Positions 43,779 to 56,307 are shown, counted from the stretch's first letter. The stretch: 64,000 nucleotides of DNA from Gammaproteobacteria bacterium (GCA_024235015.1 JACKNG010000005.1:62001-126000); one strand, 5' to 3'. Notes: a model not told the origin generated them from the letters alone. Numbers and translations: made by a program.

Positions 43779-44983
43779 CGCCGCGCCAGCGCCTCGACCG
43801 GGTCGAGCCGCGCCGCGCGCCGTGCCGGCACCACGCCGAACACGAGGCCCGTCCCCAGCGCGACGACGAGCGCGGTGACGATCGCCCACGGCGGCGCCGC
43901 GACCGGGTAGCTCGGCCAGGTTCGCGCGACCACCGTCGCAGCGGCGACGCCGACGGCCAGCCCGGCCAGCGCACCACCCGCGGCCAGCAGCACGGCCTCG
44001 ATCAGGAACAGGCGGCGGATGTCGCCGGTGCGTGCGCCGATGGCCTTCATCAGCCCGATCTCGGCGCGGCGCTGGGTCACCGCCACCAGCATCACGTTCA
44101 TGATCAGGATGCCGGCCACGGCCAGGCTGATGGCCGAGATGCCGGCGACACCGAGGGTGATGGTGCCGAGGATGCGTCCGAGCGTTTCGACCACGCTGTC
44201 CTGGGTGATCACGGTGACGTCGTCCTCGCCCTCGTGCCGGCTCGCGATGATGTCGTGCACGGCCTCGACCGCCGGCGCGGTCTCGGCGCCGGGCCGCGCG
44301 CTGGCGATGATGCGGAACAGCGACTCGCGGTCGAACAGCATCTGCGCCGAGGCCACCGGCACGATGACGAGGTCGTTGAAATCGACGCCGACCGAGACCC
44401 CCGAGTCGCGCAGCACGCCGACCACGCGGAAGCGCCGATCGTAGACCCGGATCCAGCGCCCGACCGCCGGCTCACTGCCGAATAGCTCGTGGTGCAGCTT
44501 GTAGCCGAGCACGCACACGGCGGCGGCGCGATGCGGATCGCCGGGTGGCAGGAAACGGCCCTGGGCGATGTCGAGATGACGCACGCTGGCCATCGCCGCG
44601 GTCGAGCCGAGCACGGTGACCTCGCGCTCCAGGCCGCTCGCCACCGAGACCGGCGCGTTGCCGACCATGACCGGCGCCACTTCGAGGATGTCCGGCCACG
44701 CGGCCAGCGCGTAGGCATCGTCGATGGTCAGGTCGCGCGGGGTGGTGCCGAGCACCGGCGGCGGCCCGCCGGTGGTCTCGTTGCGGCCGGGCATGACGAT
44801 CAGCAGGTTGGTACCGAGGGCTTCGAACTGGCCGACGACGAACCCGCGCGCGCCTTCGCCGAGTGCGGTCAGCAACACCACGGCGGCGACGCCGATGGCG
44901 GTGGCGAGCGCGATCAGGAGACTGCGGCCGCGGTGGGCGGCCAGCGCACCGAGCGCAAGCGCGAGGCTGTCGCGCCAGCCCAT
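43775..44983 (-). CDS. ABC transporter permease (MacB/FtsX type), first
   Basis: A 402-aa permease, parallel to the next gene: N-terminal segment LLIALATAIGVAAVVLLTAL, periplasmic MacB-type domain, C-terminal FtsX-type segments with QRRAEIGLMKAIGARTGDIRRLFLIE. The two permeases are clearly paralogous but differ, so they probably pair. ATG at the right end is 10 bp after the ATPase gene stop. Confidence 0.9.
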   Translation of the reverse strand: MGWRDSLALALGALAAHRGRSLLIALATAIGVAAVVLLTALGEGARGFVVGQFEALGTNLLIVMPGRNETTGGPPPVLGTTPRDLTIDDAYALAAWPDILEVAPVMVGNAPVSVASGLEREVTVLGSTAAMASVRHLDIAQGRFLPPGDPHRAAAVCVLGYKLHHELFGSEPAVGRWIRVYDRRFRVVGVLRDSGVSVGVDFNDLVIVPVASAQMLFDRESLFRIIASARPGAETAPAVEAVHDIIASRHEGEDDVTVITQDSVVETLGRILGTITLGVAGISAISLAVAGILIMNVMLVAVTQRRAEIGLMKAIGARTGDIRRLFLIEAVLLAAGGALAGLAVGVAAATVVARTWPSYPVAAPPWAIVTALVVALGTGLVFGVVPARRAARLDPVEALARR

Positions 44984-44993
44984 CGCGCCCCGT

Positions 44994-45683
<690 letters not shown>

Positions 45684-45707
45684 CTCAGCCGCCGCGATGC
45701 GCTGCCG

Positions 45708-46847
45708 TCACGGCGCCGCTTCCGGGGTGACGCTGGCACCGTCCACGACCCCGGCGCGCCCGGTCGAGAGCACCACCTGCTCGCCGGCCGCGAGGCCGTC
45801 GGTGATCTCGGTGTACTCCCAGTTGGCGAGCCCGGTGGTGACGGCGCGCCGCGCCAGCAGCCCGCTGGCGGCATCGTAGACGAGGACATGATCGCCCTCG
45901 ATGACGGCCTCGCTCGGCACGCGCAGCACGTCGCCGCGGCTCTCGATCAGAACCTCGATGTCGGCGCTGTAGCCGGGCAGGAAGCGCGCGGTGTCGACCG
46001 CCGGGCCGAAGGCGACCTCGACCTCGACCGTGCGCGCCTGCTTCTCGCGGTCGAGCACGTAGTTGGCAATGCGCCGCACCGAGGCATCGCACACGCGGTC
46101 GGGAAATGCGTCGAGGGTGACGCAGGCCGACATGCCGGTGACGATACGCGGCGCATCGACCTCGTCGATCGGCGCCGAGACGTAGATGCAGTCCGGGTCG
46201 ATGAGATCGACCGCCGGCACCGTGGCGATGCCGGGCGGCGAGGGCGTGAGGAACTCGCCGAGCTTGACGTCGAGCTCGGCGACGACGCCGTCGAAGGGCG
46301 CACGCAGCCGGGTGCGTTCCAGCGACTCGCGCGCCACCGCGATACGCGCCGCGCTGACCCGGGTCGCGGCCAGCGCCGCCTCGCACGCCGCCTGGCTGGA
46401 CTCGGCCCGGGTCTGGGCGTCGTCGGCGACCTCCTCGGCGACCAGCTTGTTGCGCCGGAGCTTGGCCTGGCGATCGGCCTCGCGCCGCGCCCCCTGGGCC
46501 AGCGCGCAGGCTTCGCGTGCCTGCGCATGGGCCTGGCCGGCCTCGCTCTCGGCCAGTTCGAGCTGGGCGGCGAGGTCGCGGTTCCAGATCTCGAGCAGGA
46601 GCTGGTCGGCGGCGACGTTCTGCCCTTCGACGACCTCGAGCGCGGCCACCTGCCCCGCCGCGGCCGGCGACATGCGCGCGCGGCGGCAGGCTTCGACCGT
46701 GCCGACGCGGGTGTTGGCGACGGTGGCGCGAACCTCGCCGCGGCCGACCTCGGCCAGCCGCACGGCGATCGGCTCGGGGCGGGTCAGGTGCCAGGCCAGC
46801 GCCGCGAGGGCGCCTGCGCTCAGCAACACGATCAGGACTTTCTTCAT
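45708..46847 (-). CDS. Membrane-fusion protein (HlyD/MacA-like)
   Basis: A 379-aa periplasmic adaptor. An N-terminal anchor (VLIVLLSAGALAALAWHL) is followed by a lipoyl/barrel module split by a long coiled-coil hairpin rich in Ala/Gln/Arg (residues about 90-180). A second barrel reads APFDGVVAELDVKLGEFLTP, then the MP domain ends with NWEYTEITDGLAAGEQVVL. It heads the operon with the ATPase and two permeases, so a MacA-like tripartite exporter is likely; an outer-membrane TolC is not nearby. The chosen start gives MKKVL; five more residues are possible. Confidence 0.9.
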   Translation of the reverse strand: MKKVLIVLLSAGALAALAWHLTRPEPIAVRLAEVGRGEVRATVANTRVGTVEACRRARMSPAAAGQVAALEVVEGQNVAADQLLLEIWNRDLAAQLELAESEAGQAHAQAREACALAQGARREADRQAKLRRNKLVAEEVADDAQTRAESSQAACEAALAATRVSAARIAVARESLERTRLRAPFDGVVAELDVKLGEFLTPSPPGIATVPAVDLIDPDCIYVSAPIDEVDAPRIVTGMSACVTLDAFPDRVCDASVRRIANYVLDREKQARTVEVEVAFGPAVDTARFLPGYSADIEVLIESRGDVLRVPSEAVIEGDHVLVYDAASGLLARRAVTTGLANWEYTEITDGLAAGEQVVLSTGRAGVVDGASVTPEAAP

Positions 46848-47003
46848 CGGCCGCCTTGCCATCCCGGTCGAAACGTCGTGCCCATGCTACACGCCGGCAG
46901 CGCATCCCGCGCACACCGCCCGCGCCGCGCTTGATGCGCGTCATGGCTGCGCGAGATTCGGACAGGCACAGTGGCATGACGTCGGCCGCGGGAGAGCCAG
47001 ACC

Positions 47004-48110
47004 ATGCGTATCGGGGTACCGAAGGAGATCAAGAACCGCGAGAACCGGGTCGGTCTGACTCCGGAGGGGGTCGCCCGGCTGACCGGCCAGGGTCACGCCG
47101 TGGTGATCGAAGCCGGCGCGGGCAAGGGCTCGGGCTTCGACGACGCCGCCTATACCGCCGCCGGGGCCGAGCTCGTCGACCAGGCCGCCGCCTGGGGCGT
47201 CGACCTCGTGGTCAAGATCAAGGAACCGCTGGAGGCCGAGTACGCCTTCCTGCGCGGGCAGACGGTGTTCACCTACTTCCACCTCGCCGGGGTCACGCCG
47301 AGCCTGACCGCGGCCCTGCTCGACAGCCGTACCACCGCCATCGCCTACGAGACCGTCGAGGACGCCGCCGGGCGCCTGCCGCTGCTGGCGCCGATGAGCG
47401 CGGTGGCCGGTACCATGGCCGTGCCCATGGGCACCTATTACCTGGCGCGCTTCAACGGCGGCCGCGGCCTGCTGCCCGGGCGCATTCTCGGCGAATCCTT
47501 CGGCCAGGTGCTGATCGTCGGCGATGGCGTGGTCGGACGCCACGCAGCGGCCGCCGCCCTCGGTCTCGGTGCGCACGTCACCATCGCGGGGCGCCATCCC
47601 GAACGCGCCGCGACGCTGCGCGCCGAACTCGGTGAGGCGTTGCAGTTCATCGAGTCGACCCCGGCGAACCTCGCGCGGGCGCTCACCGGCACCGATCTGC
47701 TGGTCGGCGCGGTGCTGCTGCGCGGCGCGCGCGCGCCGCACGTGGTCAGCCGCGACATGGTCGCGGCCATGCCGGCCGGCGCGGTGCTGGTCGACGTCAG
47801 CATCGACCAGGGCGGTTGCATCGAGACCGCACGGGCGACCTCGCATTCCGACCCGGTCTACACCGAGTGCGAGGTCATTCACTACTGCGTGACCAACATG
47901 CCGGGCGCCTACCCGCGCACCTCGACCCTTGCGCTCACCCGCGCCACCGGCGCTTACGTCGAACGCCTCGCCGCGCACGGCCTCGACGCCCTGCGCGAGG
48001 ACCCGGGCTTCGCACGCGGCCTCAATACCCTCGACGGCCACCTCACCTGCGCCGCGGTGGCCGAGGCGCTCGGGCTCGAGGCGCGCTACCGCGCGTTCGA
48101 CCCGGCCTGA
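47004..48110 (+). CDS. ald: Alanine dehydrogenase
   Basis: A 368-aa protein with MRIGVPKEIKNRENRVGLTPEGV at the start, VKIKEPL near residue 74 and FTYFHLAG near 88 (catalytic Lys and His regions). An NAD-binding GDGVVGRHAA lies near residue 173 and VLVDVSIDQGGCIETARATSH near residue 260. It interconverts alanine and pyruvate with NAD. The size is that of the family, and the next operon consumes pyruvate, but there is an 88-bp gap. Confidence 0.95.
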   Translation: MRIGVPKEIKNRENRVGLTPEGVARLTGQGHAVVIEAGAGKGSGFDDAAYTAAGAELVDQAAAWGVDLVVKIKEPLEAEYAFLRGQTVFTYFHLAGVTPSLTAALLDSRTTAIAYETVEDAAGRLPLLAPMSAVAGTMAVPMGTYYLARFNGGRGLLPGRILGESFGQVLIVGDGVVGRHAAAAALGLGAHVTIAGRHPERAATLRAELGEALQFIESTPANLARALTGTDLLVGAVLLRGARAPHVVSRDMVAAMPAGAVLVDVSIDQGGCIETARATSHSDPVYTECEVIHYCVTNMPGAYPRTSTLALTRATGAYVERLAAHGLDALREDPGFARGLNTLDGHLTCAAVAEALGLEARYRAFDPA

Positions 48111-48198
48111 CGGTCGCCCCTGACTTCGATCAACACGCCCGCGCGGCGAGTGCGGTCCAATCGAGAACACGGCCAACGCGGGGAACGAGAGCGACGCC

Positions 48199-49982
<1,784 letters not shown>

Positions 49983-49986
<4 letters not shown>

Positions 49987-50972
49987 GCCACGCCAAGCTC
50001 CGCCTCGACCACGCCCACCTGCTGCACCTGATGCGCGAACTGCTGCGCATCCGCGTCTTCGAGACCAAGTGCGCCGAGCTCTACCAGCGCGAGAAGATCC
50101 GCGGCTTCCTCCATCTCTACGACGGCGAGGAGGCGATCGCCGTCGGCATCATGCAGGCGCTGCGGCCGGACGATGCCGTCGTCGCCACCTACCGCGAACA
50201 CGGCCAGGCACTGGCCCGCGGCGTGCCCATGGACCGCATCATGGCCGAGCTCTACGGCAGGCAGGAGGGCCTGTGCCGCGGGCGCGGCGGCTCCATGCAC
50301 CTGTTCGACCGTGAACGCCGCTTCCTCGGCGGCAACGCCATCGTCGGCGGCGGCCTGCCGCTCGCCGTCGGCACCGCGCTCGGCGATTCGATGCAGGGCC
50401 GCGATGCCGTCACCGCCTGCTTCTTCGGCGAGGGCGCGGTCGACGAAGGCGAGTTCCACGAGAGCCTCAACCTCGCCGCGTTGTGGCAACTGCCGGTGCT
50501 GTTCGTGTGCGAGAACAACTTCTACTCCATGGGCATGGCGCTGGACCGCGCCGAGTCCAACCCCGACATCGCCGCCAAGGCGGCCAGTTACGGCATGCCC
50601 AGCGAAGCGGTCGACGGCATGGACGTGCTCGCCGTCGAGGTTGCCGCGCGGCGCGCGGTCGAGGCCATCCGCGGCGGCGGCGGGCCCTACTTCCTCGAGT
50701 GCCGCGGGTACCGCTTCCGCGCCCACTCGATGTTCGACGCGCAGCTCTACCGTCCACGCGAGGAGATCGAGACCTGGAAGGAGAAAGGCCCGATCGCGCG
50801 TTTCCGGCATTGGCTGGAGGACAGCCACCTCGTGTTCGAGGACGAGTTCACGCGCCTCGAAGCCGAGGTCACCGACGAAGTCGCCGCGGCGATCGCCTAC
50901 GCCGAGGCCGGCACGCCGGAAGCGGTCGACGATCTCACCCGCTTCGTCACCCTGGACGAGGTGCCGCAATGA
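49983..50972 (+). CDS. pdhA: 2-oxoacid dehydrogenase E1 alpha subunit (PDH/acetoin type)
   Basis: A 329-aa E1 alpha chain. HLYDGEEAIAVGIMQAL near residue 40, GRGGSMHLFD near 102, and the ThDP-binding GEGAVDEGEFHESLNLAALW then CENN near residue 175 are conserved. It decarboxylates pyruvate, or acetoin, as a heterotetramer with the next gene. Its start overlaps the synthetase stop by 4 bp and its stop overlaps the next start. Confidence 0.92.
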
Positions 50973-51958
50973 ACGCGCCCGCCACCCTCACCTACCGCGA
51001 GGCCCTGAAGCTCGCCATCCGCGCGGCGATCGAGCGCGACCCGCGGGTGTTCCTGATGGGCGAGGACGTCGCCCGTTACGGCGGCTGCTACGCCGTGACC
51101 AAGGGCCTGGCGGCGGAACTCGGCGAGGAGCGCATCCGCGACACGCCCCTGTCCGAATCGGCCTTCGTCGGCGCCGGTATCGGCGCCGCGCTGGCCGGTA
51201 TGCGGCCCATCGTCGAGATCATGACGGTCAACTTCAGCCTGCTCGCGCTCGACCAGATCGTGAACACCGCGGCGACCCTGCCGCACATGTCGGGCGGCCA
51301 GTTCGCCGTGCCCATCGTGATCCGCATGGCGACCGGCGCCGGGCGCCAGCTCGCCGCCCAGCACTCGCATTCGCTGGAGGGCTGGTACGCCCACGTGCCG
51401 GGCCTGCGCGTGCTGGCCCCGGCGACGATCGAGGACGCCCGCTACATGCTCGCCGCGGCGCTGGCCGATCCCAACCCGGTGCTGATCTTCGAGCACGTCA
51501 TGCTCTACAACGCGAACGGCGAACTCGATCCAGCGGTCACAGCGGTCGATATCGAGAAAGCAAAGATCCGCCGCGCCGGGCGCGACGTCACCCTCGTCAC
51601 CTACGGCGGCAGCCTGCCCAAGACCCTCGCCGCGGCCGAGACCCTGGCCGCGGAAGGCATCGAAGCCGAAGTGCTCGATCTGCGCGTGCTGCGCCCGCTC
51701 GACTGGGACACCCTCGCCGCATCGGTCGCACGCACCCACCGCTGCGTGGTCGTCGACGAGGGCTGGAAGACCGGCTCGCTCGCCGCCGAGATCAGCGCAG
51801 GCCTGGTCGAGCGCGTGTTCTTCGAACTCGACCAGCCCATCGCCCGCGTGTGCAGCGCCGAGGTGCCGATCCCCTATGCCGCGCACATGGAGCAGGCCGC
51901 GCTGCCGCAGCCCGAGGCGATCGTCGCCGCCGCGCGCGCCCTGGTGCGCCCGGCCTGA
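50969..51958 (+). CDS. pdhB: 2-oxoacid dehydrogenase E1 beta subunit
   Basis: A 329-aa E1 beta chain. EALKLAIRAAIERDPRVFLMGEDVARYGG is at the N-terminus, TPLSESAFVGAGIGAALAGMRPI near residue 52, and VTLVTYGGS plus VEVLDLRVLRPLD are in the C-terminal half. It pairs with the preceding E1 alpha. Acetoin and pyruvate dehydrogenase beta chains look alike; I cannot separate them. Next comes the E2 gene after 14 bp. Confidence 0.92.
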   Translation: MNAPATLTYREALKLAIRAAIERDPRVFLMGEDVARYGGCYAVTKGLAAELGEERIRDTPLSESAFVGAGIGAALAGMRPIVEIMTVNFSLLALDQIVNTAATLPHMSGGQFAVPIVIRMATGAGRQLAAQHSHSLEGWYAHVPGLRVLAPATIEDARYMLAAALADPNPVLIFEHVMLYNANGELDPAVTAVDIEKAKIRRAGRDVTLVTYGGSLPKTLAAAETLAAEGIEAEVLDLRVLRPLDWDTLAASVARTHRCVVVDEGWKTGSLAAEISAGLVERVFFELDQPIARVCSAEVPIPYAAHMEQAALPQPEAIVAAARALVRPA

Positions 51959-51972
51959 GCGGCGGCACGCGC

Positions 51973-53187
51973 GTGCACGAATTCCGCCTGCCCTCGCTCG
52001 GCGCCGACATGGAATCGGCGCGGGTGGTCGAATGGCTGGTCGCCCCCGGTGACACGGTGAAAGCCGGCGACCTCGTCGCCGTGCTCGAGACCGACAAGGG
52101 TGCAATCGACATCGAGATCTTCGAAGACGCCGTGATCGAGGCGCTGGTCGCGCCGCTCGACGTCGAACTGCCGGTCGGCGCGGTGCTGGCCACCTTGCGC
52201 GGCGGTGACGACGGGGCCGCTGCGACGCCCTCTGCCATGCCGCCCTCGGCCACCCCGGCAGCGCCCGTGGCCGCCGCCGCGCCGACCCCGGCCGCGCCAC
52301 CGCCGCAGGCCCCGCCAGCCCTGGTACCGCGGGCAGGAACGACGACCGCACCCGGCGCCGACGGCTTCGTGCGCGCGAGTCCGCTGGCACGTAAACAGGC
52401 CGCCGCGCGCGCTGTCGACCTCGCCACCCTCGCTGGCAGCGGCCCCGGCGGCGCGGTGCTGGCCGCCGATGTCGACGGCGCCCGGGCAGCCGCCACCGCG
52501 ACGCCGCGCCCGCGCGGTTTCGATGCCGCCAGCATGCGCCGCGCCATCGGCGCCGCGATGAGCCGGTCCAAGCGCGAGATTCCGCACTACTACCTGAGCC
52601 AGGCGGTCGACCTCGGCCTCGCGCTTACCTGGCTCGCCGAGTACAACGCGAGCGTCGATGTCGCGAAGCGACTGTTGCCGGCCGTGCTGCTGGCACGCGC
52701 GGCGGCGCGCGCGCTCGCCGCCCACCCCGCGTTCAACGGTCACTACGTCGACGAGGCCTTCGTGCCGGCCGCGGAGATCAACCTCGGCTGGGCCATCGCG
52801 CTGCGCGGCGGCGGCCTCATCGCGCCGGCCCTGCGCCGCGCCGACCAGGGCAGCCTGGACGAACTGATGGCGGCGCTGCGCGACCTCGTCAAGCGCGCCC
52901 GCGGCGGCGGCCTGCGCGGCTCCGAGCTGACCGCGGCCAGCGTCACCGTGACCAGCCTCGGCGACCGCGGCGCCGATCTCGTGTGGCCGGTGATCCACCC
53001 GCCGCAGGTCGCCATGATCGGTTTCGGCGGGATCGCGACGCGGCCCTGGGTGGTCGACGAAGGGATCGCCGCGCGGCCGGTGGTCAACGTCAGCCTGGCC
53101 GCCGATCACCGCGTCAGCGACGGCCACGCCGGCAGCCTGCTGCTCGAGGCCATCGCCGCCGCGCTCGCCGCGCCGCGGGACCTGTGA
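51973..53187 (+). CDS. pdhC: Dihydrolipoamide acyltransferase E2
   Basis: A 404-aa E2. It has one N-terminal lipoyl domain with ETDKGAIDIEIFED (lipoylated Lys near residue 42), an Ala/Pro linker (residues 78-130), a peripheral-subunit-binding domain (ASPLARKQAAARAVDLATLAG) and a catalytic domain with DHRVSDGH (His near residue 379). GTG is the start; the longer open frame upstream is a shadow of E1 beta. No E3 (lipoamide dehydrogenase) is present downstream. Confidence 0.92.
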   Translation: MHEFRLPSLGADMESARVVEWLVAPGDTVKAGDLVAVLETDKGAIDIEIFEDAVIEALVAPLDVELPVGAVLATLRGGDDGAAATPSAMPPSATPAAPVAAAAPTPAAPPPQAPPALVPRAGTTTAPGADGFVRASPLARKQAAARAVDLATLAGSGPGGAVLAADVDGARAAATATPRPRGFDAASMRRAIGAAMSRSKREIPHYYLSQAVDLGLALTWLAEYNASVDVAKRLLPAVLLARAAARALAAHPAFNGHYVDEAFVPAAEINLGWAIALRGGGLIAPALRRADQGSLDELMAALRDLVKRARGGGLRGSELTAASVTVTSLGDRGADLVWPVIHPPQVAMIGFGGIATRPWVVDEGIAARPVVNVSLAADHRVSDGHAGSLLLEAIAAALAAPRDL

Positions 53188-53254
53188 CCTCGCCGCGGGT
53201 CGCGTGCCGCGGCCATCATCGACTCAACCGTTCGACCGGAGAGCCCCCACCGAC

Positions 53255-53494
53255 ATGAGCACCACCGCGACCCGTAGCCTGGTGGCCGAACTGCTGGCCG
53301 ACATCGCACCCGAAGCCGAACTCGACAGCGTCGCCGACGGCGAGGACCTGCGCCAGGCCCTCGACCTCGACTCGATGGACTTCCTCAACCTCGTCGTCGC
53401 CCTGCACGAGCGTACCGGGGTCGACATCCCCGAGGCCGATTACCCCAGGCTGTTCACCCTCGCCGGCATGAGTGAGTACCTCGGCACCGGCTGA
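53255..53494 (+). CDS. Acyl carrier protein
   Basis: A 79-aa carrier. The phosphopantetheine attachment stretch LDLDSMDFLNLV places Ser near residue 40, and the acidic helices on both sides fit the ACP fold. It follows the E2 gene by 67 bp and is likely part of the operon, an unusual place for an ACP. No partner synthase or phosphopantetheinyl transferase is seen. It could also be the carrier for a specialised acyl group. Confidence 0.88.
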   Translation: MSTTATRSLVAELLADIAPEAELDSVADGEDLRQALDLDSMDFLNLVVALHERTGVDIPEADYPRLFTLAGMSEYLGTG

Positions 53495-53518
53495 GGGCAC
53501 CTCCGAGAACCCGCCGCG

Positions 53519-53806
53519 TCAGCCCTTCTTGAGGGCGTCGCGGATGCGCGCGTAGCCATGCTGCAGCTCCTCGCCGAGCAGGCCGAGCGCGCTGCCGACG
53601 TCCTTCGACGCCTCGCCGGCGGACGCCGCGACCTCCTTCGCACGCACCTCGAAGTGCTCCCACTTGGGTTCGAGCTTGTGCCACTCGTCACGCACTTCGG
53701 CGCGCGCGAGATGCATCTGCACGTTCAGTTCGTCGCGTTCGCGACGCAGGTGTTCGAGCAGCTTGGCGGCGTCGTCCCTGAGGCCATCGAGCGATTTCAT
53801 CGTCAT
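53519..53806 (-). CDS. Small helical protein of unknown function
   Basis: A 95-aa charged, mostly helical protein with heptad-like repeats (LLEHLRRERDELNVQMHLARAEVRDEWHKL is the core, described in part). No signal or membrane segment. The ribosome site GGAGG before the ATG is excellent. It resembles small stress- or phasin-like coiled-coil proteins in character only. It is convergent with the ACP gene. Confidence 0.7.
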   Translation of the reverse strand: MTMKSLDGLRDDAAKLLEHLRRERDELNVQMHLARAEVRDEWHKLEPKWEHFEVRAKEVAASAGEASKDVGSALGLLGEELQHGYARIRDALKKG

Positions 53807-53992
53807 CGGGTTACCTCCACGCGGTGTGCGTGATCGAAGCGGGTTGCTACTGTGCCGCGGCGACGCCCGGCGCTCGCTGATCCCGGTCAGTCACGGTCAC
53901 TGCGTGCGGTGCGCCGCTTGATCGGCGGCAATGCCGCCGACCGCGCCACGGATTAACGTTCGTACCTGAGCGTAGTTCATCGGGGGAATGCC

Positions 53993-55177
53993 ATGCCACG
54001 CACGCCAGCCACCATAGCCCGCAATGTCGAGGCGATGGAGATCTCGGTCATCAAGGCCATGGCCATGCGCGCGGCGGCCACCCCGGGCGCGGTGTCGCTG
54101 GCCTGGGGCGTGCCGTCCTTCGCCACCCCGCCGCCGATCCGCGCCGCGGTCGCCGCGGCCCTCGAAGCCGACCCCACGATCGGCCGCTACACCTTGCCCG
54201 ACGGCCTGCCCGAACTGCGCCGCCTGGCCGCCGGGCGTCACCGGCTGGACACCGGTATCGACGTCGATCCCGATTCCCAGCTCGTCGTCACCGCCGGCAA
54301 CATGCAGGGCATGAGCGTGCTGCTGCACGTGCTGCTCGACCCTGGCGACGAGGTCGTCGTCACCGACCCCGGCTTCGCCTCGCACGTGCAGCAGGTGCGC
54401 CTGTGCGGCGCCGTGCCGCGTTACTGGAAACTCGACGAGGCGGCTGGCTGGACGCTCGATCTCGCCGCGCTGGAAGACCTGCTGACGCCGCGCACGCGCG
54501 CGGTGATCATCGTCTCCCCCTCCAATCCCACCGGGCGCATCTTCGATCGCGACAGCCTGCTCGGCCTCGCCCGCATCGCGCGCGAACGGGGCTTCGTGGT
54601 CATCGTCGATGATCCCTACTCGCGCTTCGTCTACGACGGCGCCGCTTGCTTCAACCTCGCCAGCGCCGCCGAGTTCGCCGACCACCTCGTCTACCTCTGC
54701 ACCTTCTCCAAGGCCTACGCCATGAGCGGCTGGCGCCTCGGCTACCTGGTCGCGCCGCCGGCGCTGAAGGGCGAGATCCTCAAGGTCCACGATGCGAATC
54801 TCATCTGCGCGCCGCACGTCAGCCAGGCCGCCGGTATCGCCGCACTCGCCATGGATCCGCAGCCCTGGCCCGAGTTCGCACGCCTGCTCGAAGCCCGCCG
54901 CGCGCTGATCTGCGAGCGCCTCGATCGCGTGCCGCAGGTGTTCGCCTACCAGCGTCCGCAGGGCGCCTACTACGTCTTTCCGCGCATCGTCGCCGCGCAT
55001 ACCGATTCGCGCAGCTTCGCCATCGAGCTGCTCGAGCGGGTGGGGGTGAGCGTGACCCCGGGTTCGGGCTTCGGCCCGGCCGGCGAAGGCCACGTGCGCA
55101 TGGCCTACTGCGTCGAGGAGGACACCATCAACCAGGCCTTCGACCGCATCGAGGCGCACTACGGTCGCGAGACCTGA
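53993..55177 (+). CDS. Aminotransferase class I/II (PLP-dependent)
   Basis: A 394-aa fold-type I aminotransferase. The PLP lysine is near residue 240 in TFSKAYAMSGWRLGYL, preceded by SPSNPTGRIFD near residue 175 and VVDDPYSRFVYDG near 203. Aspartate- or alanine-type transaminases share these. Its stop overlaps the next start by one base (TGATG), coupling it to a carbamate-kinase-like gene. The acceptor is unknown. Confidence 0.92.
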   Translation: MPRTPATIARNVEAMEISVIKAMAMRAAATPGAVSLAWGVPSFATPPPIRAAVAAALEADPTIGRYTLPDGLPELRRLAAGRHRLDTGIDVDPDSQLVVTAGNMQGMSVLLHVLLDPGDEVVVTDPGFASHVQQVRLCGAVPRYWKLDEAAGWTLDLAALEDLLTPRTRAVIIVSPSNPTGRIFDRDSLLGLARIARERGFVVIVDDPYSRFVYDGAACFNLASAAEFADHLVYLCTFSKAYAMSGWRLGYLVAPPALKGEILKVHDANLICAPHVSQAAGIAALAMDPQPWPEFARLLEARRALICERLDRVPQVFAYQRPQGAYYVFPRIVAAHTDSRSFAIELLERVGVSVTPGSGFGPAGEGHVRMAYCVEEDTINQAFDRIEAHYGRET

Positions 55178-56094
55178 TGCGCCTGGTCGTCGCCCTCGGC
55201 GGCAACGCCCTGCTGCGTCCGGGCGACACGCCCGACGCCGCCACCCAGCGCGGCAACGTGCGCCGCGCGGTCACCGCGCTCGCGCCACTGGCCGCCGAGC
55301 ACGAACTGCTCATCGCCCACGGCAACGGTCCGCAGATCGGCCTGCTCGCGCTGCAGGACCGCCCCGGTCACTACCCGCTCGACGTCCTCGACGCCGAGAC
55401 CGAGGGCATGATCGGCTACCTCGTGCAGCAGGAGCTGGACAACGCGCTGCCCGCCGGCCGGCGTTGCGCGGCCCTGGTGACGCAGGTCGAGGTCGCCGCC
55501 GACGACCCCGCGTTCGAACACCCGACCAAGCCCATCGGCCGCCGCTACCCGCCCGACACGGCACGCGAACTCGCCGCGCGCCTCGGCTGGCGCCTGGTCG
55601 AGGACGGCGACGGCCTGCGCCGCGTGGTCGCCTCGCCGCGCCCGCAGGCGATCGTCGAGCGCGACATCGTCGCCTGGCTGCTCGCCGCCGGGGCGGTGGT
55701 GATCTGCGCCGGCGGCGGCGGCATCCCGGTGGTACGCCGCGCCGATGGCAGCCTGGTCGGCGTCGAGGCGGTCATCGACAAGGATCACGCCAGCGCGCTG
55801 CTCGCGCGTGAACTCCATGCCAACGCCCTGCTCCTGCTGACCGACGTCGACGCCGTCTACGACGGCTGGGGCGGGCCCGCGCCGCGCGCCTGGCGCGAGA
55901 TCGACTGCGCGACGCTCGCCGCACACGACTTCGCCGCCGGCAGCATGGGGCCGAAGGTGGCGGCGGCGTGCGCGTTCGCGGCCAGCGGCGGGTTCGCCGC
56001 GATCGGGGCGTTGGATGCGGCCGCAGACTTGCTCGCGGGACGTGCCGGCACGCGCGTCGTTGGCAGCGATACGACGGCGCAATTCTGGGACTGA
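55177..56094 (+). CDS. arcC: Carbamate kinase
   Basis: A 305-aa amino-acid-kinase-fold enzyme. VVALGGNALLRPGD at the start, LIAHGNGPQIGLLALQ near residue 45, ICAGGGGIPVV near residue 178, DKDHASALLA near 200 and GSMGPKVAAACAFA near 255 are typical of carbamate kinase. It transfers phosphate between carbamoyl phosphate and ADP. There is no arcA, arcB or arcD here, so a role in arginine fermentation is not supported; a purine-derived carbamoyl phosphate route is one alternative. Confidence 0.9.
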   Translation: MRLVVALGGNALLRPGDTPDAATQRGNVRRAVTALAPLAAEHELLIAHGNGPQIGLLALQDRPGHYPLDVLDAETEGMIGYLVQQELDNALPAGRRCAALVTQVEVAADDPAFEHPTKPIGRRYPPDTARELAARLGWRLVEDGDGLRRVVASPRPQAIVERDIVAWLLAAGAVVICAGGGGIPVVRRADGSLVGVEAVIDKDHASALLARELHANALLLLTDVDAVYDGWGGPAPRAWREIDCATLAAHDFAAGSMGPKVAAACAFAASGGFAAIGALDAAADLLAGRAGTRVVGSDTTAQFWD

Positions 56095-56307
56095 GCATCC
56101 GCGCCTGGCCGGTACGATTCCGCGCCAGCACCTGTCGAACCGACACCATCATCGGACCACGACTCGCGCGCTGACCGTCTGAGAGACGTATGGATGTCGC
56201 CGCGCCCCACCGTTCCGTGGCGCCGACAACAATCCCAGATTGGGCATCAACCAGCCCATTCCGGGCATGTTGCCGTTGGTAAAGCTGGCTTCCTGGACTG
56301 CGCTTAA

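Noticed and set aside
50173..51972. Upstream extension of the E2 frame
   Set aside because: It overlaps E1 alpha and E1 beta in another frame; the lipoyl domain begins right at the GTG at 51973.
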